A program made the translations under genes and the position numbers. A DNA stretch of 64,000 nt from Caulobacter sp. S45 (GTDB lineage: Bacteria; Pseudomonadota; Alphaproteobacteria; Caulobacterales; Caulobacteraceae): assembly GCF_009765965.1 (NCBI RefSeq), contig NZ_LMUL01000014.1:1420127-1484126 (forward strand), given 5' to 3'. This document shows, one piece after another, positions 53,145-63,985 of this stretch (its first letter is position 1; every line of letters starts with the position of its first letter). The notes under the pieces were generated by a model. It had not been told where the DNA came from, did no database searches, and worked only from the letters and a program-made list of their open reading frames with translations.

Positions 53145-54068
53145 ATGGCCGATCTGGCGATCTATTACGAACATCCCGAGTGGTTCAAACCGCTGTTCGC
53201 CGTGCTGGAGAAGCGCGGGGTGAGCTGGATCCCGCTCCCGGTGCAGGAGCACCTGTTCGACCCGTCCGACCTGCGCGCCCCCGCGCCGGTGGTGCTGAAC
53301 CGGCTGGCGATGTCGTCCTTCCTGCGCCAGGACGAGCACGCCATCTTCTACTCCCAGGCGCTGATGGCCCACTATGAGGCGGCCGGCGCCAGGGTGATCA
53401 ACGGCAGCGCGGCGCTAACCATCGACACCTCCAAGGCGCGCCAGATGACTCTGCTGCGTTCGCTGGGGCTGCAGATTCCGGCCACCGTGGTCGTCCACCG
53501 CTCCGCCGACATCGTGCGCGCCGCCGCCGAGCTGCGCTTCCCGGTCATGGTCAAGGGCGACATCGGCGGCTCCGGCGCCGGCATGGCCCGCTACGACAGC
53601 CTGGAGGACCTGGCCGCCTTCGCCGAGGAGAACGGTTGCCCGACCGGCATCAACGGCGTGACCCTGGTGCAGGAATACGTCCCGGCCCGCAACGGCCAGG
53701 TGATCCGCTGCGAAACCTTGAACGGCAAGTTCCTCTACGCCATCGCCCTGAACGGCGCGGGCTCGACCTTCGACCTGTGCCCGGCCGACGTCTGCATGGC
53801 CGACAAGCCCTCGATCACCATCGAGGCCTACACCCCCTCGCCGGAGATCGTCCGGGCGGTCGAGGCCGTGGCCCGCGCCTCGCACCTGGACGTCGGCGGC
53901 ATCGAGTACATGGTCGACGACCGCGACGGGGTGGAGCGGTTCTACGACATCAATGCGCTCTCCAACTTCGTCGCCAACCCGCTGGACGTACTGGGCTACG
54001 ACCCGCACGAGAAGCTGGTGGACTTCGTGGTCGACGAGATCGCCAAGACCCGGAAGGCCGCCGCATGA
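53145..54068 (+). CDS. ATP-grasp (RimK-like) ligase, unknown substrate
   Basis: 307 residues. The ATP-grasp core (about 95-300) has VMVKGDIGGSGAGMARYDSL for the phosphate-binding loop, LVQEYVPARNGQVIRCETL, and the Mg2+-binding end ERFYDINALSNFVANPLDVL. ATP-grasp enzymes join a carboxylate, via acyl phosphate, to an amine or thiol. The N-terminal domain (YYEHPEWFKPLFAVLEKRGV) is like a RimK pre-ATP-grasp fold. Its stop overlaps the monooxygenase start (ATGA), so the two proteins are made together. I cannot name the product. Confidence 0.82.
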   Translation: MADLAIYYEHPEWFKPLFAVLEKRGVSWIPLPVQEHLFDPSDLRAPAPVVLNRLAMSSFLRQDEHAIFYSQALMAHYEAAGARVINGSAALTIDTSKARQMTLLRSLGLQIPATVVVHRSADIVRAAAELRFPVMVKGDIGGSGAGMARYDSLEDLAAFAEENGCPTGINGVTLVQEYVPARNGQVIRCETLNGKFLYAIALNGAGSTFDLCPADVCMADKPSITIEAYTPSPEIVRAVEAVARASHLDVGGIEYMVDDRDGVERFYDINALSNFVANPLDVLGYDPHEKLVDFVVDEIAKTRKAAA

Positions 54069-55108
54069 AGTACGGCTTCTGGGCTCCGGTCTTCGGCGGC
54101 TGGCTGCGCAACGTCCCCGACGAGGGGATGTCGGCCAGCTGGGACTATATGAGCCGGCTGTGCCAGCGGGCCGAGCAGATCGGCTACGACCTGACCCTGG
54201 TCGCCGAACTGAACCTGAACGACATCAAGGGGACCGACCAGCCGGCGCTGGACGCCTGGTCCACCGCCGCAGCCCTCGCGGCCGTCACCAAGCGGTTGGA
54301 GCTGATGGTGGCCGTGCGCCCGAACTTCCACCACCCCGCCCTGTTCGCCAAGCAGGCCGCCAATATCGACCGCATCTCCGGCGGCCGGCTGGCGCTGAAC
54401 GTGGTGTCGTCCTGGTGGGCGGACGAGGCGACCCAGTACGGCCTGCAGTTCGACCAGCACGACGACCGCTACGCCCGCACCCGCGAATGGCTGCAGGTGG
54501 TCGACGGGCTGTGGACCCAGACCCCCTTCAGCTTCGAGGGTGAACGCTACACGATGAAGGACGCCATCTGCGAGCCCAAGCCGGTGTCCAAGCCCCGACC
54601 GACCATCTATGCGGGCGGCGAGTCGGACTCGGCCAAGACCCTGATCGCCACCTATTGCGACGCCTACGTCATGCACGGCGACGAGCCTGAATTCATCGCC
54701 GCCAAGATCGCTGACATGCGCGCGCGCCGCGAGGCGCTCGGCCTGGGACCGATGATCTACGGCATGGCCGCCTACGCCATCGTCCGCGACACCCAGGCAG
54801 AGGCCGAGGTCGAGGTCGAGCGGATAACCACGCTCGACACCCGCGCACCGGGCTTCGCCAACTTCGAGCAATGGCTCTCGGGCACCGAGCTGGAGCGCGA
54901 GCTGAAGATCAAGGAATACAGCGTCTCCAACCGCGGCCTGCGTCCCGGCCTGATCGGCACGCCCGAGCACATCCGCGCCCGCGTCGCCGAATTCGAAGCC
55001 GCCGGGCTGGACCTGCTGCTGCTGCAGATGAGCCCGCAGCTGGAGGAGATGGAACGCTTCTCCGCCCAGGTGATCCAGCCGGTAGGCGCGGAGGCGGTCG
55101 TCGCCTAG
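54065..55108 (+). CDS. LLM-class flavin-dependent oxidoreductase (SsuD/luciferase-like)
   Basis: 347 residues. The TIM-barrel luciferase family pattern is clear: MKYGFWAPVFGGWLRNVPDE, then AEQIGYDLTLVAELNLNDIK, RPNFHHPALFAKQAANIDRIS, GGRLALNVVSSWWADEATQYG and RPTIYAGGESDSAK. The match to SsuD-like FMNH2-dependent monooxygenases is good, but no sulfonate transport genes are nearby. The ATG overlaps the ATP-grasp stop. Oxidation of the ATP-grasp product is the simplest reading. Confidence 0.87.
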   Translation: MKYGFWAPVFGGWLRNVPDEGMSASWDYMSRLCQRAEQIGYDLTLVAELNLNDIKGTDQPALDAWSTAAALAAVTKRLELMVAVRPNFHHPALFAKQAANIDRISGGRLALNVVSSWWADEATQYGLQFDQHDDRYARTREWLQVVDGLWTQTPFSFEGERYTMKDAICEPKPVSKPRPTIYAGGESDSAKTLIATYCDAYVMHGDEPEFIAAKIADMRARREALGLGPMIYGMAAYAIVRDTQAEAEVEVERITTLDTRAPGFANFEQWLSGTELERELKIKEYSVSNRGLRPGLIGTPEHIRARVAEFEAAGLDLLLLQMSPQLEEMERFSAQVIQPVGAEAVVA

Positions 55109-55117
55109 GAGGCGTTG

Positions 55118-55226
55118 TGCGTCCTTCGAGACGCCCCTTCGGGGCTCCTCAGGATGACGAAACTTGGTGCATTCCAAAAACATTCGTCATGCTGAGGAGC
55201 GGCTTGGCCGCGGTTCGAAGCACGCA
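55118..55226. repeat. Dispersed palindromic repeat, family A, copy 6
   Basis: TGCGTCCTTCGAGACGCCCC to CGGTTCGAAGCACGCA, beginning 9 nt after the monooxygenase stop and ending 36 nt before the next gene. Confidence 0.9.
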
Positions 55227-55262
55227 CCCCGCTAAGTCCCCGCCCTCAACGGACGCCCGCCC

Positions 55263-56855
55263 ATGACCCAGCCCGATACGCCCTGGTGGAAGGGCGCGGT
55301 GATCTACCAGGTCTATCCGCGCAGCTTCCAGGACAGCGACGGCGACGGCGACGGGGTGGGCGACCTGAAGGGGATCATCGCGCGTCTGCCCTATATCGCC
55401 AGCCTGGGCGTGGACGGGATCTGGCTGTCGCCGGTGTTCGCCTCGCCCATGGCCGATTACGGCTACGACATCGCCGACTACCGCGCCATCGACCCGCTGT
55501 TCGGGACGCTGACGCACTTCGACGCCCTGGTGGCCGCAGCCCACGCGCTGGGCCTCAAGCTGATCGTCGACCAGGTCTATTCCCACACCTCCGACAAACA
55601 TGCGTGGTTCGCCGAGAGCCGCGCCGACCGGACCAACCCCAAGGCCGACTGGTACGTCTGGGCCGACGCCAGGCCGGACGGTTCGCCGCCCAACAACTGG
55701 CAGGCGGTGTTCGGCGGCTCGAGCTGGACCTGGGACGGACGACGCCAGCAATACTATCTGCACAACTTCCTGGCCGAGCAGCCGGACCTGAACTTCCACA
55801 CCCCGGCGGTGCAGAACGCCGTGCTGGACGTGGCGCGGTTCTGGCTGGACCGGGGCGTGGACGGGTTCCGCCTCGACGTGGCCAACTGCTTCGCCCACGA
55901 CCCGGCCCTGACCGACAACCCGCCCTCCCACCGCACCGACGCGGTCAAGCCGCACGACATGCAGTTGCACATCCACGACCGCGAGCAGCCCGAGGCCCTG
56001 GCCTTCGCCGCCCGCCTGCGCGCGCTGGTCGACGAGCAACCGGGTCGCATGACCGTGGCGGAGTTGTTCAGCCATCGCTCGCTGGAGGTCACCGCCGCCT
56101 TTACCGGCGGCCCGTACGGCTACCACACCGCCTACAACTTCCTGTTCCTGGGCGAGCGGTTCGGGGCCGCCTTCCTGCGCGAAGGGGTGGAGACGCTGAT
56201 GCGGCTGGCGCCTGAGGCGTGGCCGTCCTGGGCCTTCTCCAACCACGACGTGATCCGCGTCGCCACGCGCTGGGGCGCTGGGCGACCCCAGCCGCAGTTC
56301 GCCAAGCTGCTGTTCGCCCTGCTGACCGCCTTGCGCGGGACCGCCTTCGTCTACCAGGGCGAGGAGTTGGGCCTGCCCCAGGCCGAGGTGCCGTTCGAGC
56401 GGCTACGCGACCCAAATGGCGTCGCCTTCTGGCCCGCCGACAAGGGCCGCGACGGGTGTCGAACACCCATGCCGTGGATCGCACAGGCGACGCATGGCGG
56501 CTTCAGCGAAAGCGAGCCCTGGCTACCGCTCGACCCGGCGCACCGGCCGCTGGCGGTGGACCTTCAGGCCGGCGATCCGCAGTCGATGCTGGCGTTTGTG
56601 CGGCGTTGGCTCGCCTGGCGTCGCGGGGAGCCGGCGATGCGGACCGGCGACATCGCCTTCCTGGATGGGCCAGCGGAGGTGCTGGCCTTCTTTCGCGGCG
56701 GCGAGCGCCTATGCTTGTTCAACCTGGGCGAAACCGACGCCCGGTTCACGCTTCCCGTCGGCGATTGGCGCGTTGCGTTCGACCTGAGTGGACGGCTCAG
56801 CGACGGCGACGTGGAACTGGCTCCGGCATCCGGCCTGATCCTCGCTTCGGCTTGA
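55263..56855 (+). CDS. GH13 alpha-glucosidase
   Basis: 530 residues. The GH13 (beta/alpha)8 barrel has region I DQVYSHTSDKH, region II GFRLDVANC with the nucleophile Asp, region III MTVAELFSH with the acid/base Glu, and region IV SNHDVIR. IYQVYPRSFQDSDGDGDGVG at the N terminus is the calcium-loop segment of oligo-1,6-glucosidase/alpha-glucosidase members. No signal peptide, so it acts in the cytoplasm on short malto- or isomalto-oligosaccharides, probably alpha-glucosidase. The last 59 bp overlap a minus-strand small gene tail to tail. Confidence 0.9.
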   Translation: MTQPDTPWWKGAVIYQVYPRSFQDSDGDGDGVGDLKGIIARLPYIASLGVDGIWLSPVFASPMADYGYDIADYRAIDPLFGTLTHFDALVAAAHALGLKLIVDQVYSHTSDKHAWFAESRADRTNPKADWYVWADARPDGSPPNNWQAVFGGSSWTWDGRRQQYYLHNFLAEQPDLNFHTPAVQNAVLDVARFWLDRGVDGFRLDVANCFAHDPALTDNPPSHRTDAVKPHDMQLHIHDREQPEALAFAARLRALVDEQPGRMTVAELFSHRSLEVTAAFTGGPYGYHTAYNFLFLGERFGAAFLREGVETLMRLAPEAWPSWAFSNHDVIRVATRWGAGRPQPQFAKLLFALLTALRGTAFVYQGEELGLPQAEVPFERLRDPNGVAFWPADKGRDGCRTPMPWIAQATHGGFSESEPWLPLDPAHRPLAVDLQAGDPQSMLAFVRRWLAWRRGEPAMRTGDIAFLDGPAEVLAFFRGGERLCLFNLGETDARFTLPVGDWRVAFDLSGRLSDGDVELAPASGLILASA

Positions 56856-56964
56856 TCCCGAGCTTCAACCTAACATCCGCCTTCAGCTTGCGCGGCAGGA
56901 AGGTCGACCAGACCACCCAACCCGCAGCCAGGACGACAATGACGTAAGCGATCAGGGTCTGCAT
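56797..56964 (-). CDS. Small membrane protein downstream of feoB (DUF6587-like)
   Basis: 55 residues, start at 56964. One membrane helix (MQTLIAYVIVVLAAGWVVWS) is followed by a basic tail (PRKLKADVRLKLGIKPKRGS, ending RRRR). Short proteins of this form, MQxLIxYVIVxLAAGW, often lie near feoB in proteobacteria. A longer frame to 57231 is not conserved. It overlaps the 3' end of the alpha-glucosidase gene on the other strand by 59 bp. Confidence 0.6.
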   Translation of the reverse strand: MQTLIAYVIVVLAAGWVVWSTFLPRKLKADVRLKLGIKPKRGSGRMPEPVPRRRR

Positions 56965-56984
56965 TCGAACACCGCCTCCAGCCC

Positions 56985-57215
56985 TTAGCGTCCGCCCCAG
57001 CGCCAGCGCCAACCGCCCTCGGTCTTCCAGGCGCAGACGGCGGCGAACACCACCAGGAGGGCGACCGCGCCCGCGATGCGCCAGACGCCCGGCGCCAAAC
57101 GCACATCGGCGAAGAACAGCGCCAGGAAACCGGCGAGAACGGCCCAGCCTTCCCAACGGATCGGCGTGGAGGCTCCGATGCCGTAGGTCTTGGAGGCGAA
57201 CCAGGGACGATTCAT
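56985..57215 (-). CDS. Small integral membrane protein, 76 residues, unknown
   Basis: MNRPWFASKTYGIGASTPIR precedes two hydrophobic segments (EGWAVLAGFLALFFA and WRIAGAVALLVVFAAVCAW), ending KTEGGWRWRWGGR. Proteins with the WFAxKxYGxGxxxPxxWEGW start occur in Caulobacterales; function is unknown. It lies between feoB and the 55-residue protein, all on the minus strand, and may be part of the feo transcript (90-bp gap). Confidence 0.7.
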   Translation of the reverse strand: MNRPWFASKTYGIGASTPIRWEGWAVLAGFLALFFADVRLAPGVWRIAGAVALLVVFAAVCAWKTEGGWRWRWGGR

Positions 57216-57305
57216 AGCCAGACGACCTCATTGAAGATCAGCACGTCGACCCCGCGCGAACACTATGAATGTAGGAGGTCGGCGCGCGAAACGGGAGCCC
57301 CGACG

Positions 57306-59245
<1,940 letters not shown>

Positions 59246-59249
<4 letters not shown>

Positions 59250-59584
59250 TCCGCGGCCGTCAGGTAGGCGGCTTCACCCGCATCGGCCTGCACCATCACC
59301 GCATTGGCCTCACGACGGCGCAGCGCCACGCGCATGTCGTCGAGCCGCACAGCGATGGGGTCGCGACCGATGGCGCCTTCGTGCAGGATCTCCACCCGCG
59401 CGCCCTCGACAAAGCCGATCTCCAGCAGCCGACGCTCCAGTTCGCCGGCCTGCAGCCCACCGTCGTTGGACGCCACGCCCACGCCGACGACCACGCCGCT
59501 GAAGCCGCGCGCCGCCGATCCGAGCGGGACCACGCCGGACGACTCGGGCGACTTGGCCCGTCCTGAAAACATACCGGCGCGCAC
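59246..59584 (-). CDS. feoA: FeoA family iron transport protein
   Basis: 112 residues from a GTG at 59584; an ATG four codons later is an alternative, and neither has a strong ribosome site. The SH3-like FeoA core is present: RRLLEIGFVEGARVEILHEG, then GRDPIAVRLDDMRVALRRRE. FeoA stimulates or couples to FeoB in Fe2+ uptake. Stop and feoB start overlap. A 13-bp palindrome at 59616-59628 lies just upstream. Confidence 0.9.
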
Positions 59585-59615
59585 TGGGGTTGGACCGCCT
59601 TCGGATTGAACCGCG

Positions 59616-59628
59616 ATTGACTATCAAT
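59616..59628. promoter_or_regulatory. Palindrome upstream of feoA, candidate iron-regulator site
   Basis: ATTGA-CTA-TCAAT, a perfect 5-3-5 inverted repeat in AT-rich sequence 32 bp before feoA. It could be a Fur or Irr operator; it is not a canonical Fur box. Confidence 0.4.
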
Positions 59629-59784
59629 ATCTGTCCGAAGAAGGGCTTAAGCAAGGCCCCTGCGGCGGCGGGCCCAACGCGCCTTTCCGTCGAACCGCCG
59701 GGATCGAAGGCGGGCGTCGGGAAGTTGGACACACTAGATGGGGCGTTGCGCGCGCAACTCGGGCCGCGATCCTTGGAGACGAAC

Positions 59785-60660
59785 ATGAAGGTCGGCGTGA
59801 TCGGTCTGGGCGCCATGGGCGCAGGCCTGGCGGAGAGCTTGTTGCGGGCGGGACATGAGGTGACGGTGTGGAACCGCTCCAAAGGCCCGGCTGATGACCT
59901 GGCCGGCAAGGGCGCAAAGGTGGCCGCCACGCCCGCCGACGCCTTCGCCGGCGACGCCGCGATCACCATGCTCGCCAACGACGAGGCGGTGCGCGAGGTC
60001 ATCCTGGGCGGCGGGGCGCTGGACCGCGCCGCCCCCGGCCTCGTCCACGTGTTGAGCGCCACCATCTCCGTCGCCCTGGCCCGCGAGCTAGAGACCGTCC
60101 ACGCCGACAAGGACGTGGCCTTCGTCAGCGCACCCGTGCTCGGCCGGCCCGACGTGGCGGAGAAAGGCGAGCTGAACGTACTGGCCGCGGGCTCCGCCGA
60201 CGCCCTGGCCAAGGTCCAGCCGCTGCTGGACGCCATCGGCCGCAAGACCTGGCCGCTCGGCGACAAGCCCCACCTGGCCAACGTCGCCAAGCTGGCGGCC
60301 AACTTCATGATCGCGGTGACCATCGAGACCCTGGCCGAGACCTTCGCCTTCGCCGAGAAGCAGGGGCTGGACCCGAACAGCTTCTACGAATTGATCACCG
60401 GCACCCTGTTCGCGGCCCCGGCCTTCAAGGTCTACGGTCCGCTGATCCTGGCCAAGGAGTTCGAGCCGGCCAAGTTCAAGCTGAAGCTCGGCCTGAAGGA
60501 CATCCGCCTGGCGCTGGCGGCCGGCGAGGCGGCCGAGGTCCCCCTGCCCTTCGCCAGCGTGCTACGCGACAACTTCGTCGACGCCATCGCCAACGGGGCG
60601 GGCGAGAAGGACTGGTCGGCGATGTCGGAGGTCGCGTTCCGGCGCGCGGGGCTGGGGTGA
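59785..60660 (+). CDS. NAD(P)-dependent beta-hydroxyacid dehydrogenase (HIBADH/GLYR1-like)
   Basis: 291 residues, start MKVGVIGLGAMGAGLAESLL behind GGAG. The Rossmann GLGAMG, the WNRSKG strand, the substrate loop FVSAPVLGRPDVAEKGELNV and the catalytic Lys in KLAANFMIAVTIETLAE show the 3-hydroxyisobutyrate/glyoxylate reductase family. The substrate cannot be decided by eye. It is divergent from feoAB and followed by a family D repeat. Confidence 0.88.
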   Translation: MKVGVIGLGAMGAGLAESLLRAGHEVTVWNRSKGPADDLAGKGAKVAATPADAFAGDAAITMLANDEAVREVILGGGALDRAAPGLVHVLSATISVALARELETVHADKDVAFVSAPVLGRPDVAEKGELNVLAAGSADALAKVQPLLDAIGRKTWPLGDKPHLANVAKLAANFMIAVTIETLAETFAFAEKQGLDPNSFYELITGTLFAAPAFKVYGPLILAKEFEPAKFKLKLGLKDIRLALAAGEAAEVPLPFASVLRDNFVDAIANGAGEKDWSAMSEVAFRRAGLG

Positions 60661-60679
60661 TTTGACCTTTGTTTTAATC

Positions 60680-60766
60680 CGCTCGTTCCCACGAAGGCGG
60701 GAATCCAGATCAAGCCCGCCGGCCGCACGGAATGAATCTGGGTCCCCGCCTTCGCGGAGATGAGCG
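60680..60766. repeat. Palindromic repeat, family D
   Basis: CGCTCGTTCCCACGAAGGCG, GGAATCCAGAT on the left and ATCTGGGTCCCCGCCTTCGC, GGAGATGAGCG on the right form a long imperfect stem. It begins 19 nt after the dehydrogenase stop. This motif type recurs in other alphaproteobacterial genomes; only one copy is in the window. Confidence 0.75.
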
Positions 60767-60848
60767 GTGTAATAGGCCGGTCCCAGCCTGCCAGGTCAGC
60801 AACCCAAGCCCACTTCCCGCACCTCGGAAAGCGGGGCTATACAGGTGC

Positions 60849-62897
60849 ATGACCTTCAGAAGCCTCGCCATCCCGCTCCTGTTCGCAACCCTGGGCGTGG
60901 CCGGCGGCGCCGACGCCCGGCCCTTCACCGCCAAGGACCTGGTGACGCTCGAGCGGGTGTCGGACCCGCACGTCTCGCCGGACGGGGGCGCGGTCGTCTA
61001 CAGCGTGCGCTCCACCGATCTCAAGGCGAACAAGGGGATCAACGCCCTCTGGATCGCGCAGGGCGGCAAGACGCGCCGGCTGGCGGCGTCCGACGGCGGG
61101 GCCAGCGGCGCGAGCTGGTCGGGCGACGGGCGCACGATCTACTTCCTGTCCGGCCGCTCGGGCTCCGACCAGGTCTGGCGCACCGACGCCTCGGGCGTCC
61201 AGGCGACCCAGGTAACCCGGTTACCGCTGGACGTGGGCGCCTATCGCGTCAGCGCCGACGGCCGCACCCTGGTGGTGTCGATGGCCGTGTTCCCGGATTG
61301 CGGCACGCCGGCCTGCACTGTCGCGCGCACGACTGAACGCAAGGCGGACAAGGCCTCGGGCCAGGTCTACGACAAGCTGTTCGTGCGCCACTGGGACACC
61401 TGGGCGGACGGCACGCGCAACCACCTGTTCACGTTGAAGCTGGGCGCGAACGGCGTCGCGGCCAGGGAAGCCACGCCGCTGACGCCCCACCTGGACGGCG
61501 ACGTCCCCTCCAAGCCGTTCGGCGGGGCCGAGGACTTCGCGCTGTCGCCGGATGGGAAAAGCGTGTTCTTCTCGGTGCGGATGGCTGGGCGGACCGAGCC
61601 CTGGAGCACCAATTTCGACATCTGGCGCGCGCCGGTCGATGGCGCCGGGCCGGCGGTGGACCTGACCAAGGACAATCCCGCCTGGGACGCCGAGCCGACC
61701 GTATCGCCGGACGGCCGCTTCCTGGCCTATCGCGCCCAGACCAAGCCGGGTTTCGAGTCCGACCGCTTCGGCGTCTGGGTGATGGACCTCGCCACCGGCG
61801 CGAAGCACGAGGTCGCGCCGAACTGGGATCGCTCGGCCGAGCACATCGCCTGGTCGCGTGACGGACACAGCCTGCTGGCCAATGCCGACGACGTCGGCGT
61901 CACCCGCCTGTTCAATATCGACGTGGCCACGGGCGGCGTGACGCCCCTGACCGATCGCGGCCATGTCGGCGACTACGATGTCTCGCCCAACGGCGCGGTG
62001 TTCGCCGGCGACGGCCTCGGCGGCCCGGCCGAGCTCTATTCCGTGCGCTATGGCAGCACGCCGGTGCGGATCACCTACGCCAACGCCGAGCGTCTGGCCG
62101 ACGTGCAGTTCGGCGGCTTCGAACAGTTCAGCTTCACCGGCTGGAACGGCGAGACGGTGCACGGCTATGTGGTCAAGCCCTACGGCTACCAGCCCGGCAA
62201 GCGCTATCCGGTCGCCTTCCTGATCCACGGCGGTCCGCAGGGCAGCTTCGGCGACAGCTGGAGCTATCGCTGGAACCCGCAGACCTACGCTGGCGCGGGC
62301 TATGCGGCGGTGATGATCGATTTCCACGGCTCGACCGGCTACGGCCAGGCCTTCACCGACGCCATCTCCGGCCACTGGGGCGACCGGCCGCTGGAGGACC
62401 TGCAAAAGGGCTGGGCGGCGGCCCTGGCCAAGTATTCCTTCCTCGACGGCGACCGAGCGTGTGCTCTGGGCGCCAGCTACGGCGGCTTCATGATCGACTG
62501 GATCGCCGGGGTCTGGAACACGCCCTGGAAGTGCCTGGTCGTCCACGACGGCGTCTTCGACAACCGGATGATGGGCTATTCCACCGAGGAGCAGTGGTTC
62601 AGCGAGTGGGAGAACGGCCACGCCATGCCGTGGGAGAAGCCGGAGAACTTCGAGCGCTTCAATCCGGTGGACCACGTGGCCGACTGGTCCAAGCCGATGC
62701 TGGTGATCCATAGCGCCAAGGACTACCGCATCCCGCTGGAACAGGGGCTCGGCGCCTTCACCGCCCTGCAGAGCCGCGAGGTGCCCAGCGAACTGCTGAC
62801 CTTCCCCGACGAGAACCACTGGGTGCTGAAGCCGCAGAACTCGCTGCAATGGCACGCCACGGTGGAAGGCTGGCTCAAGCGCTGGATCGGGAACTGA
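60849..62897 (+). CDS. S9 family prolyl oligopeptidase-like peptidase, exported
   Basis: 682 residues. A signal peptide (core SLAIPLLFATLGVAGGADA) sets the start at 60849. A beta-propeller (about 25-420, with repeated SPDG motifs) covers an alpha/beta-hydrolase domain with Ser543 in GASYGGF, Asp in HSAKDYRIP and His in ENHWV. The family (acylaminoacyl peptidase/DPP-like) cleaves short peptides. Transcribed alone; a repeat precedes it. Confidence 0.9.
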   Translation: MTFRSLAIPLLFATLGVAGGADARPFTAKDLVTLERVSDPHVSPDGGAVVYSVRSTDLKANKGINALWIAQGGKTRRLAASDGGASGASWSGDGRTIYFLSGRSGSDQVWRTDASGVQATQVTRLPLDVGAYRVSADGRTLVVSMAVFPDCGTPACTVARTTERKADKASGQVYDKLFVRHWDTWADGTRNHLFTLKLGANGVAAREATPLTPHLDGDVPSKPFGGAEDFALSPDGKSVFFSVRMAGRTEPWSTNFDIWRAPVDGAGPAVDLTKDNPAWDAEPTVSPDGRFLAYRAQTKPGFESDRFGVWVMDLATGAKHEVAPNWDRSAEHIAWSRDGHSLLANADDVGVTRLFNIDVATGGVTPLTDRGHVGDYDVSPNGAVFAGDGLGGPAELYSVRYGSTPVRITYANAERLADVQFGGFEQFSFTGWNGETVHGYVVKPYGYQPGKRYPVAFLIHGGPQGSFGDSWSYRWNPQTYAGAGYAAVMIDFHGSTGYGQAFTDAISGHWGDRPLEDLQKGWAAALAKYSFLDGDRACALGASYGGFMIDWIAGVWNTPWKCLVVHDGVFDNRMMGYSTEEQWFSEWENGHAMPWEKPENFERFNPVDHVADWSKPMLVIHSAKDYRIPLEQGLGAFTALQSREVPSELLTFPDENHWVLKPQNSLQWHATVEGWLKRWIGN

Positions 62898-63031
62898 GGC
62901 CCAGGCGGACACAACCCTGTAAAAACCGCCGCCAAACTGCAGTTACCGCACAGGTGGCCTTGAACGTTTCGCCTGCGAAATCATTTGTGAAGCCAAGCGC
63001 AGCCGTTGGCGCGCGCATCAGGAGATACCGC

Positions 63032-63985
63032 GTGCTTCGAGCATCGCTGCTGGCCACCGCCATTTCGCTTCTCGCCGGAGGCGCGGCCATCGCGCAGGCG
63101 GCCCCCGCCAACGCCCAGGATCAGGCGTCCGTCCCGGCTGGCGCCGCATCCACGGATCCGAACCAAGACCCGTACGAGCACCTCAACCGCAAGTCCTACG
63201 CCGTGTTCCGCTATCTGGACCGGGTGGCGATCCGGCCCGCCTCGGTATTCTACGCCCACGCGGTGCCGAGCCCGGCCCGCAAGGGGCTGCACAACGCCAT
63301 CCGCAACGTGAACTCGCCGGTGATCTTCTTCAACGACGTGGTCCAACTTCATCCTAAGGCGGCGGTCGAGACGCTGGGCCGCTTCGCGATCAATTCCACG
63401 GTAGGGGTCGCGGGCCTTGCGGATGCAGCGACGACGGCGGGCATCCCCTTTCATCCCAACGGGTTCGGCAACACCCTCGGCCGCTACGGGGTGCCGCCCG
63501 GCGCGTTCATCTTCATCCCGGTGCTGGGCCCCTCCGACGTGCGCGACCTGATCGGCAGCGGCGTGGACACCCTGAGCGATCCGCTGACTTGGATCCGCTA
63601 CACCGGCCGGTGGGAGGTCAGCGCCGCCAAGACGGTGGTCAACGGCCTGGACACCCGCGCCAACATCGATCCGCAGCTCAAGCAGATCGACGCCATGGCC
63701 ACCGACCAGTACGCCACCCTGCGTTCGCTCTACCTGCAGAACCGCCAGGCCGAGATCACCGGCGGCAAGGTGAACGTGCAGGACCTGCCGGACTTCGGCC
63801 CCGACACCGGCCCGCAGCCCGGCGCAGCGGCGCCCGCCGACGGCCAGTCCTCGGTCGGCGAAACGCCCGCCCCGCAAGGCCAGGGCGATCAGGGACCAGG
63901 AACCCAGGGCCCGACGCCGCAACCTTCGACGCCTCAGGGACCGGCCGGTCAGCCTGTGGCGGCCCCAGCCGGTCCCCACGCCTAG
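63032..63985 (+). CDS. mlaA: MlaA/VacJ family outer-membrane lipid asymmetry protein
   Basis: 317 residues from a GTG at 63032 with GGAG 7 nt upstream. The MlaA core (about 45-240) has DPYEHLNRKSYAVFRYLDR, NVNSPVIFFNDVVQLHPKAA, FGNTLGRYGVPPGAFIFIPV and GPSDVRDLIGSGVDTLSDP. A Pro/Gly/Gln-rich tail follows. In E. coli MlaA is a lipoprotein next to porins; here the signal peptide (LLATAISLLAGGAAIAQA) has no lipobox Cys, so it should be soluble or otherwise tethered. It would feed phospholipids to MlaC and the inner-membrane complex (a related operon is at 20063-23716). MlaC may follow just beyond the window. Confidence 0.88.
   Translation: MLRASLLATAISLLAGGAAIAQAAPANAQDQASVPAGAASTDPNQDPYEHLNRKSYAVFRYLDRVAIRPASVFYAHAVPSPARKGLHNAIRNVNSPVIFFNDVVQLHPKAAVETLGRFAINSTVGVAGLADAATTAGIPFHPNGFGNTLGRYGVPPGAFIFIPVLGPSDVRDLIGSGVDTLSDPLTWIRYTGRWEVSAAKTVVNGLDTRANIDPQLKQIDAMATDQYATLRSLYLQNRQAEITGGKVNVQDLPDFGPDTGPQPGAAAPADGQSSVGETPAPQGQGDQGPGTQGPTPQPSTPQGPAGQPVAAPAGPHA

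Noticed and set aside
61221-62912. 563-codon antisense frame over the S9 peptidase
   Set aside because: Shadow of the real gene; no motif, no ribosome site.
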